A stretch of DNA of 7,579 nt, from the NCBI GenBank assembly GCA_020850785.1, contig JADZDZ010000334.1, positions 1 to 7,579 on the forward strand. Direction: 5' to 3'. The notes below the pieces were generated by a model. The model was not told the DNA's origin. It saw nothing but the letters and a program-made list of their open reading frames with translations, and did not search any database. Origin of the DNA: Candidatus Sumerlaeota bacterium. Its GTDB lineage: Bacteria > Sumerlaeota > Sumerlaeia > SLMS01. Shown piece after piece: positions 1 to 4,611 of the stretch. The translations under genes were made by a program, and so were the position numbers. Every line of letters starts with the position of its first letter. Positions within the stretch are counted from its first letter, which is position 1.

Positions 1-162
1 AAAGCGGTGGTCTTCATTCGGTGGTGGTGGTGGGTTCCGGCTGCTCGACTTACAAGGATCGCACGAAAACAGTCAGCATTTGCAGTGGTTTTGCCGTTGC
101 TTGGACTACCTTCCCGGAAGCATGATGAATTCTCCCCTCGATACCAAAGAGAGGGCAATGCC
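1..162 (+). other. Left-edge segment without an identified gene; possible 3' end of an upstream CDS
   Basis: All three + frames are open from the window edge for some distance. Frame 2 (from base 2) stays open to a TGA at 164-166, which would overlap the ATG of the next gene as ATGA. That is the same arrangement as ybeY/era further on, so this may be the C-terminus of an upstream operon gene (its end would contain five consecutive Gly and the stretch SHENSQHLQWFCRCLDYLPG). Frame 3 is open to a double TGA at 123-128. Frame 1 runs into the next gene but would encode an implausible Trp run. Third-position GC in these frames is not as strongly biased as in the clear genes of the window, and one line (61-120) is only about 52% GC, so the stretch could equally be non-coding leader DNA. 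I cannot assign a product. Confidence 0.3.
149..155 (+). promoter_or_regulatory. Shine-Dalgarno fixing the start of the coiled-coil/winged-helix gene
   Basis: GAGAGGG lies 7 bases before the ATG at 163. It decides the start: the frame is open further upstream, but no comparable site precedes the GTG at base 7, and that extension would add 52 residues including a Trp run unlike the rest of the protein. Confidence 0.6.
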
Positions 163-696
163 ATGAATTACAAATCATCGGAACGTAACCCCGGATTTAC
201 AGAGCCTTCGCGCGATTCGCAGGAAGGCGCGCGCCAGATTCTGCTCGATAAGCAGGCGGAGTTGCTGCGCCTTGAGACGGAAGCGAAGCAGCGCCGGTCC
301 GCCCTGCTGCGCGAATTGCAGAAGGCGGAAACAGACCTGCAGTCGCTTGGCCGCCGCATCGACGCCATCGGCGAACTCCTCTCGGTGGATTTTCCGCTCC
401 CGGCGCCTTCGCGCATTTCCCCGCAGCAGTGGCAGGAGCTTCCGCTCCCCAACGCCGCCGGCGAGGTGCTTGCGGAAGCGGGTGGCTACCTCACCACGCA
501 GCAAATTCGCGAACGCCTTGAAAAACACGGACGGGAAGTTGACGACACGTCCGCCCTGTCGCTGGTCCTTGATGATTCGATCGAGGAAAACGGCAGCCCC
601 GTCATGAAGATCGCGCCCCGCCTGTGGGCCCGCAAGGACTGGGCGGAGCAGGCACGCTTCAGCATCCCCTCGACGCGGAATGCGAAGGGTCATTGA
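163..696 (+). CDS. Coiled-coil plus C-terminal winged-helix-like protein, function unknown
   Basis: The protein has 177 residues. I do not recognise it as a named family. Residues about 20-73 are a charged helix rich in Glu, Arg, Lys, Gln and Leu (KQAELLRLETEAKQRR onward) with heptad-like Leu spacing, most likely a coiled coil. A Pro-rich linker (about 76-98) follows. Residues about 98-160 look like a small winged-helix fold: helix AGEVLAEAG, helix TTQQIRERLEKHG, helix SALSLVLDDSIEE, then the strand-turn-strand pattern VMKIAPRLWARKDW. This order resembles the HARE-HTH type of winged helix, which is an inference from pattern only. There is no signal peptide or membrane segment, so it should be cytoplasmic and may bind nucleic acid as an oligomer. 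The stop (TGA 694-696) overlaps the proposed TTG start of ybeY. This coupling suggests co-expression with rRNA-maturation genes and perhaps a role in RNA or ribosome biology. The start is supported by GAGAGGG upstream. It is real as a gene with good confidence, but its function is open. Confidence 0.75.
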   Translation: MNYKSSERNPGFTEPSRDSQEGARQILLDKQAELLRLETEAKQRRSALLRELQKAETDLQSLGRRIDAIGELLSVDFPLPAPSRISPQQWQELPLPNAAGEVLAEAGGYLTTQQIRERLEKHGREVDDTSALSLVLDDSIEENGSPVMKIAPRLWARKDWAEQARFSIPSTRNAKGH

Positions 697-1160
697 TTTC
701 AGACGAAGGCATTTCCGTCACGTTTCGCAACTCCCGGCTCAAATCCCCGCGCCGGGAGTTGCTTGTCTATACAACACAACTTTTGTCCCACCACCTGCGT
801 GCGCTCCGGCGTGGAGGCGGAGCGGTCGGCGTGATGTACTGCGGACCCCGCGAAATGCGCCGCCTGAAGAAAACCTGGTTCGGCATCGACGAGGAGACCG
901 ACGTGCTCAGCTTCCCTTCCGAAGAGGAGGATTATCTTGGCGACATCGCCGTGTGCCTTCCCGTCTGCGCAAGGCAGGCGCGCGATCACGGCGTTCGCAC
1001 GGAGGATGAAGTCGCGCTTCTGCTGACGCACGGTCTGCTGCACCTGATCGGCCACGATCACGACAACGCCGCGCGCAAGGCACGCATGTGGAAGAAGCAG
1101 GACGCCCTGCTGCGCGCGTCGCGGGAAATCAAGCGCCCACGGCTGGTCGTCGCGAAATGA
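693..1160 (+). CDS. ybeY: Endoribonuclease YbeY (16S rRNA maturation)
   Basis: YbeY is a metal-dependent single-strand endoribonuclease that takes part in 16S rRNA 3'-end processing and ribosome quality control in the cytoplasm. The diagnostic motif is complete: HGLLHLIGHDH at residues 113-123, with the three metal-binding histidines H113, H117 and H123 (H-x3-H-x5-H). The family's TDVLSFP is at 69-75 and GDI at 83-85. I take the TTG at 693 as start. It overlaps the upstream stop (TTGA), has AAGGG just upstream at 685-689 (only 3 bases away, closer than usual), and gives 155 residues, the usual family length. The ATG at 624 would lie deep inside the upstream gene and add 23 unrelated residues. 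The stop overlaps the ATG of era as ATGA, so the two are almost certainly translated together. Identity is sure; the exact start is less so. Confidence 0.93.
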   Translation: MISDEGISVTFRNSRLKSPRRELLVYTTQLLSHHLRALRRGGGAVGVMYCGPREMRRLKKTWFGIDEETDVLSFPSEEEDYLGDIAVCLPVCARQARDHGVRTEDEVALLLTHGLLHLIGHDHDNAARKARMWKKQDALLRASREIKRPRLVVAK

Positions 1161-2086
1161 CGGAAACAAAGCCCTTCCGCTCCGGCATCGTTGCGCTGCT
1201 GGGGAAGCCGAACGCGGGGAAGTCCACGCTGCTGAACGCCATCACCGGCGCAAAGCTGAGCGCCGTCAGCGCCCTTCCGCAAACCACGCGCGAGCGCACC
1301 GCCGGCGTCCACACAAGCGACGATTGCCAGATTGTCTTTGCCGACCTGCCGGGCCTCATCACCCCCGGCGACCGCTTGAATGAAACGCTTCGCGACAACG
1401 TGCTGGAGGGAATCGCGCAGGTCGATGCGGTGCTCCACCTGATCGACGTCGCCGATGACAAGCCCCTTCCCGATGAAATCGTGGAGGCGCTTGCGCGCGT
1501 GAAGGCCCCCGTGATCCTCGCCGTGAACAAGATCGACGGGAAGCGCGCGCAGGTGGACGCGGGCTCATGGGCGGGAGAGAGGATTCCCGCCGCGCAGCGC
1601 AAGCTCTACCGCGCGATCGTCGGCATCTCTGCACAGACGAAAAAAAATCTTCCCGAACTCCTTGCGCAGATCACCCGGCTCCTTCCTGAAGGTCCACACC
1701 TTTACGATCCCGATGTGCTCACGGACAAGGACCTGCGTTTCCTTGCGCAGGAAATGATCCGCGAAAAGCTCTTCCTGCACCTGCACGAGGAACTGCCCTA
1801 CGCCACCGCCGTCCTCGTCGATGAATTCAAGGAGCGCGAAGGCGCGAAGTGGTACGTTGCCGCGACGATCTACGTGGAACGCGAATCACAGAAGGGGATG
1901 GTGATCGGCAAGGGCGCGGAAATGCTGAAGAAGATCAGCCAGGGTGCCCGCGCCGACATTGAAAGGCTTTGCGATGCGCCGGTGTTCCTCGAACTCCGCG
2001 TCAAGGTTCGTGAAAACTGGCGGAAGAAGGAACACGACCTGCGCTTCTTTGGCTACCAGGGAAGAAGCCAGAAGCGGAGAAAATAA
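1157..2086 (+). CDS. era: GTPase Era (30S ribosome assembly)
   Basis: Era is an essential GTPase that binds the 3' end of 16S rRNA and checks 30S subunit assembly. The protein has 309 residues, normal for Era, with both expected domains. The GTPase domain (about 8-180) shows G1 GKPNAGKS (16-23), the PQTTRERTAG switch I region with T43/T44 as G2, G3 DLPG (63-66), G4 NKID (124-127) and G5 SAQ (158-160). The C-terminal KH RNA-binding domain (about 205-300) has the loop GMVIGKGAEML at 247-257 and the typical ending VRENWRKKEHDLRFFGY, followed by a short basic tail. G3 reads DLPG where most Era proteins have DTPG; the invariant Asp and Gly are kept, so activity is expected. The start ATG at 1157 overlaps the ybeY stop and has no good Shine-Dalgarno, which fits coupled translation. 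The frame is open upstream to 1088, but that stretch is inside ybeY and lacks Era-like sequence. Confidence 0.96.
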   Translation: MTETKPFRSGIVALLGKPNAGKSTLLNAITGAKLSAVSALPQTTRERTAGVHTSDDCQIVFADLPGLITPGDRLNETLRDNVLEGIAQVDAVLHLIDVADDKPLPDEIVEALARVKAPVILAVNKIDGKRAQVDAGSWAGERIPAAQRKLYRAIVGISAQTKKNLPELLAQITRLLPEGPHLYDPDVLTDKDLRFLAQEMIREKLFLHLHEELPYATAVLVDEFKEREGAKWYVAATIYVERESQKGMVIGKGAEMLKKISQGARADIERLCDAPVFLELRVKVRENWRKKEHDLRFFGYQGRSQKRRK

Positions 2087-2186
2087 CAACGCACGGGCCG
2101 CGCAATGAACAAAGTCTTGTTTCCCCGCCCGCGCCGGTGCGCACCTTCTCCCCCTTCACGTTCGTCAAATTTCAGGAGGCTCTGTC
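2087..2186 (+). other. Spacer between era and the YciI-like gene
   Basis: These 100 bases hold no ORF I can support. They contain a perfect 10-base palindrome GGTGCGCACC at 2135-2144 and C-rich tracts, but no hairpin followed by a T-run, so I see no intrinsic terminator after era. The final bases carry the Shine-Dalgarno of the next gene. Read-through from the era operon into the next gene is possible. Confidence 0.5.
2174..2179 (+). promoter_or_regulatory. Consensus Shine-Dalgarno of the YciI-like gene
   Basis: AGGAGG is a perfect anti-16S match 7 bases before the ATG at 2187. It is the strongest ribosome binding site in the window and fixes the start of the small gene. It contrasts with the weak or absent sites at era and the MFS gene. 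Confidence 0.8.
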
Positions 2187-2477
2187 ATGCTGTTTGTCGC
2201 CATCGGTTGGGATGCTGCTGATTCGAAGGAGAAGCGCCCGCGCGTGCGCCCCGATCATCTGGCGCATTGGAAGGAAATGGACGAGGCGGGGCGCGTGGTC
2301 ATCGCCGGCCCCATGACGGACTTCGCGGGCAGCCTCTTCATTGTGGAGGCGGAATCGCAGCAGGCCATCGAGGCCCACATGGCGCGGGACCCCTACCTCC
2401 TTCAGGGAGTTTTCCAGCGCGTGGAGGTCCATCCCTTCAAGGGCGTGCTCCCCTCCCGGACCTACGGCGCCGCCTGA
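2187..2477 (+). CDS. YciI-family small protein
   Basis: This is a 96-residue cytoplasmic protein with the YciI / DGPF-related ferredoxin-like (dimeric alpha-beta) fold pattern. The conserved features are the N-terminal strand MLFVAIGWD, the RPDHLAHWKEM helix with His24, the GRVVIAGPM strand, the GSLFIVEAES strand, and the family signature DPYLLQGVFQRVEVHPF at 68-84 (Asp68-Pro69-Tyr70). His and Asp in these positions are the conserved putative active-site residues of the family. The biochemical role of most YciI proteins is unknown; some relatives act as small dehalogenases or muconolactone-type isomerases, so no specific reaction should be assigned. It follows era by 100 bases on the same strand and could be co-transcribed or independent. 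Confidence 0.85.
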   Translation: MLFVAIGWDAADSKEKRPRVRPDHLAHWKEMDEAGRVVIAGPMTDFAGSLFIVEAESQQAIEAHMARDPYLLQGVFQRVEVHPFKGVLPSRTYGAA

Positions 2478-2674
2478 GCGGCACGGTCCACCGTCCGTTC
2501 CACACATTGGGCGTAAAGATTGCTGAAACCCTCCCCAATGTCCCCTCGTCGCCCACAATCCGCCACCTTTCATGGCAATCGTGAAAGGCTGAATCCGCTG
2601 GCAAAGGCGATAAAATCACTCCCGTTTTCCGTGGCGGTGAATTGGCCCAGTGTGGCCTGCGGGATTGGACCGCG

Positions 2675-2706
2675 TTGACACTCTGCGGCAACGGATAGTC
2701 TATAGC
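2675..2706 (+). promoter_or_regulatory. Candidate sigma70-type promoter for the efflux gene
   Basis: A perfect -35 hexamer TTGACA lies at 2675-2680. The -10 is uncertain: TCTATA at 2699-2704 has an 18-base spacer but matches TATAAT at only 3 of 6 positions, and TATAGC at 2701-2706 matches better (4 of 6) but with a 20-base spacer. Transcription would start about 20-30 bases before the ATG at 2733, giving a short leader. The -35 is good; the promoter as a whole is unproven. Confidence 0.4.
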
Positions 2707-2721
2707 GCCCCTCAGCGTTTC

Positions 2722-2725
2722 GGAG
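2722..2725 (+). promoter_or_regulatory. Shine-Dalgarno of the efflux lipoprotein
   Basis: GGAG lies 7 bases before the ATG at 2733. It supports this start, which also gives a correctly sized lipoprotein signal peptide. The ATG at 2757 (residue 9) would cut the signal's basic N-region. Confidence 0.6.
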
Positions 2726-2732
2726 CTCACAA

Positions 2733-4394
2733 ATGATTCGTATTCAGAAAATTACAATGATTGTCGCGGTGGCCCTGCTTGCGGGCTGCGCGGTCGGACC
2801 CAATTACAAAGTGCCGGAAAGCACACTGTCCAACCAGTGGGTGACACCGGCGGACAAATGGACCATTTCCACCATCCCCCAGGAGCAGCAGTGGTGGCGC
2901 AATTTCAACGATGAGAAGTTGAACGAATTGATCGCACGCGCCTACGAGGGGAACCTGGACCTGAAGGTTGCGGAAGCCCGCGTGCGTCAGGCACGCGAAT
3001 CCCGCATCGTCGCATCATCCCCGCTGCTTCCCGTGGTCGGCGCCGGCGCCTCCGCAACGCGCCGCCGCAACAGCGAGGACGTCGTTTCCAAGCAGCGCAA
3101 ACCGAAGGTAAAACCCGCAGGCCCGCCCGACGTTCACAACCTTGGCGGACCACCCGCATTTGACGCCCACGGCCATCCCGTTGCCGCGCCGTCCACGCTG
3201 GTCGTAACCCGCAACCCCACGATCATATCGCGCGGCGTTGATCCCTACTCCAACTTGTTTGAAGCGGGCTTCGATGCACAGTGGGAACTGGATTTCTTCG
3301 GCGGCACACGGCGCGCACGCGAAGCCGCCAGCGCCGACCTGCAGGCTGCGCAGGAAAACCAGCGCGACGTTCTTGTCATCCTGCTTGGCGAAGTCGCCCG
3401 CAACTACGTCGAACTTCGCGGCCAGCAGCGCCAGCTTGCCGTGTCGCGCAACAACGCGGAAAGCCAGCGCAGCACGCTGGAACTGACGGGAACGCGCATG
3501 CGCGCGGGCCTCGCGACGGACCTTGATGTGGCGCGCGCCGAAGCGCAGCTTGCCACCACCGAAGCATCGATCCCCTCCTTTGAAGCGCGGCTGCAGGCGG
3601 CCATCTATCGCCTCAGCGTTCTCACCGGCCAGGAACCGGGTGCACTGCAGGCGGAGCTTGTTGATCCGCAGCCGATCCCCGCAGTGCCATCGAACGTTTC
3701 GTTTTCCGCGCCGGCGGACCTTGTGCGGCGCCGCCCCGACGTTCGCGCTTCCGAGCGCAACCTCGCCGCGGAAACCGCGCGCATCGGCGTTGCAAAGGCG
3801 GACCTCTATCCGAAGTTCACGCTGAACGGAAGCCTCGGCCTTGCCACGTCCGACATCGACAAAATCTCCACCGGCTCCAGCAAGCAATTCAGCTTCGGCC
3901 CCAGCGTGAGCATTCCGCTCTTCAACGCCGGCCAGCTTCGCGCACGTGTTCGCGCCCAACGCGCCCGCGCCGACGAGGCGATGGCGACCTACAAGAACAC
4001 CATCCTCGCCGCGCTGGAGGAGGCCGACAACGCGCTCACCGCACTCTCACGCGAACGCGTGCGCCGCGATGCGCTCGCACGCGCCGTCGAATCCAACCGC
4101 CGCGCAGTGAAGCTCTCCAACGACCTTTACAAGCAGGGCCTTACCGACTTCCTCAGCGTGCTCGACACGCAGCGCGAACTCTTCCAATCGGAGAGCCTTC
4201 TCGCCGACAGCGAAACGCGCGTTTCCACGAACCTTGTGGCAGCATACAAGGCCATGGGCGGCGGCTGGGAAGTGTTCCTGCCGCCCGTTGATGGCGACAG
4301 CGCCACGAAGGACGCGCCTGCACCCGGCGAAAGCGACAAGGGAGCCGCCACGGAACCGGCACCGGCGGCAACTGCGGCGGAAAACACAAAGTAG
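2733..4394 (+). CDS. Outer-membrane efflux lipoprotein, NodT/OprM (TolC) family
   Basis: This is the outer-membrane channel component of a tripartite efflux or secretion system. The 553-residue protein starts with a lipoprotein signal (MIRIQKITMIVAVALLAGC) whose lipobox LAGC puts lipidation at Cys19, followed by the family's AVGPNYKVP. Two repeated efflux domains follow. The first shows WWRNFNDEKLNELIARA (about 54-70) and WELDFFGGTRRAREAA (184-199). The second shows DLVRRRPDVRASERNLAAE (329-347), IGVAKADLYPKFTLNGS (351-367) and the SIPLFNAGQLRARVRAQRA stretch (393-411), all canonical for NodT/OprM. Residues about 113-172 form a Pro/Gly-rich, basic insert where relatives have a short beta-hairpin region, and the last 35 residues are an Ala/Pro/acidic low-complexity tail. 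No RND pump or membrane-fusion protein lies beside it, so it may be an orphan or serve pumps encoded elsewhere. The substrate cannot be told. Confidence 0.94.
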   Translation: MIRIQKITMIVAVALLAGCAVGPNYKVPESTLSNQWVTPADKWTISTIPQEQQWWRNFNDEKLNELIARAYEGNLDLKVAEARVRQARESRIVASSPLLPVVGAGASATRRRNSEDVVSKQRKPKVKPAGPPDVHNLGGPPAFDAHGHPVAAPSTLVVTRNPTIISRGVDPYSNLFEAGFDAQWELDFFGGTRRAREAASADLQAAQENQRDVLVILLGEVARNYVELRGQQRQLAVSRNNAESQRSTLELTGTRMRAGLATDLDVARAEAQLATTEASIPSFEARLQAAIYRLSVLTGQEPGALQAELVDPQPIPAVPSNVSFSAPADLVRRRPDVRASERNLAAETARIGVAKADLYPKFTLNGSLGLATSDIDKISTGSSKQFSFGPSVSIPLFNAGQLRARVRAQRARADEAMATYKNTILAALEEADNALTALSRERVRRDALARAVESNRRAVKLSNDLYKQGLTDFLSVLDTQRELFQSESLLADSETRVSTNLVAAYKAMGGGWEVFLPPVDGDSATKDAPAPGESDKGAATEPAPAATAAENTK

Positions 4395-4437
4395 AACGCA
4401 GCCGCAGGTTTTTTGAGCCGCGGATTGGCTCGGATTG

Positions 4438-4461
4438 ATTTGTATATATGTATATACAAAT
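4438..4461. repeat. 24-bp AT-rich perfect palindrome
   Basis: The arms ATTTGTATATA (4438-4448) and TATATACAAAT (4451-4461) are exact reverse complements around a central TG. This is an AT-only island with one G/C per arm in a GC-rich genome. It could extrude as a cruciform, bind a dimeric protein, or simply be the left inner palindrome of the surrounding element. Confidence 0.85.
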
Positions 4462-4480
4462 ACGAGAGTTGCCTTTCGTG

Positions 4481-4501
4481 GCGAGGGCGTCCCGCCCTCG
4501 C
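4481..4501. repeat. GC-rich hairpin GCGAGGGCG / CGCCCTCGC
   Basis: Nine-base arms at 4481-4489 and 4493-4501 are exact reverse complements with the 3-base loop TCC. The stem would be very stable in RNA. Read in one frame it gives the VARASRPRI-type peptide that I recall as a recurrent spurious ORF in repeat-rich genomes of the PVC group and related lineages, so it is probably one copy of a genome-wide repeat. Confidence 0.8.
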
Positions 4502-4522
4502 ATTCTTTCCAATCACCAGAAG

Positions 4523-4540
4523 CGTATAGATATCCATACG
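4523..4540. repeat. 18-bp imperfect palindrome centred on GATATC
   Basis: CGTAT (4523-4527) pairs with ATACG (4536-4540), and the centre GATATC (4529-4534) is self-complementary; only the A4528/C4535 pair is mismatched. It also supplies the fourth CGTAT/CGGAT-like unit of the right end of the element. Confidence 0.6.
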
Positions 4541-4611
4541 TACCCAATCCGTTCCCATCCGCGTGAATCCGCGGCTAAAAATATTCTCCCCTGTTGCGTG
4601 AATCCGCAGCC

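Larger units (their letters stand above)
2478..2732 (+). other. Intergenic region upstream of the efflux gene
   Basis: These 255 bases have no supported gene. They contain two modest inverted repeats: CATTGGG (2505-2511) with CCCAATG (2534-2540), and CCTTTCA (2566-2572) with TGAAAGG (2582-2588, 9-base loop). Neither is followed by a T-run, so they are not convincing intrinsic terminators, though the second could be a factor-dependent stop or an operator. The candidate promoter and Shine-Dalgarno of the efflux gene occupy the right end. Confidence 0.5.
4416..4576. repeat. MITE-like interspersed element with 11-bp inverted ends and three internal palindromes
   Basis: The outer ends are perfect inverted repeats: AGCCGCGGATT at 4416-4426 and AATCCGCGGCT at 4566-4576, just inside a T-run and an A-run that extend the symmetry apart from one extra G at 4415. 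Inside lie, in order, a 24-bp AT palindrome (4438-4461), a GC-rich hairpin (4481-4501) and an 18-bp imperfect palindrome centred on GATATC (4523-4540). Each end is made of CGGAT-type units every 10 bp. The element is 161 bp and encodes nothing. The structure is that of a non-autonomous mobile or palindromic interspersed repeat sitting at a safe convergent site. No clear target-site duplication is seen, and mobility is an inference. Confidence 0.65.
4395..4611. other. Convergent intergenic region filled by a palindromic repeat element
   Basis: This gap lies between the 3' ends of the efflux gene (+) and the MFS gene (-). Short ORFs here are non-coding products of the repeats. There is a T6 run at 4409-4414 and an A5 run at 4577-4581, but neither directly follows a stable hairpin, so a classical terminator is not visible. 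The GC-rich hairpin inside could still hinder convergent transcription. Confidence 0.7.

Noticed and set aside
7..162. N-terminal extension of the coiled-coil gene from the GTG at 7
   Set aside because: The extension contains a Trp run from the GGT repeat and no Shine-Dalgarno, while a good site precedes the ATG at 163.
624..692. ATG at 624 as the ybeY start
   Set aside because: It lies inside the preceding gene, adds 23 residues unlike YbeY, and makes the protein longer than the family norm.
2135..2144. GGTGCGCACC palindrome as a terminator after era
   Set aside because: It has no loop and no T-run follows; it is too short to claim as an intrinsic terminator or operator.
2437..2730. - strand ORF of 97 residues in the intergenic region before the efflux gene
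   Set aside because: No ribosome binding site, no recognisable features, and it overlaps both the YciI-like gene end and the candidate promoter.
3015..3959. 314-residue - strand ORF
   Set aside because: It is the antisense shadow of the efflux lipoprotein, whose + frame shows all the NodT/OprM signatures.
4416..4576. CRISPR array or rho-independent terminator in the convergent gap
   Set aside because: The repeats are only 5-11 bp, with no equal spacers of CRISPR size, and no hairpin is directly followed by a T-run in either direction.
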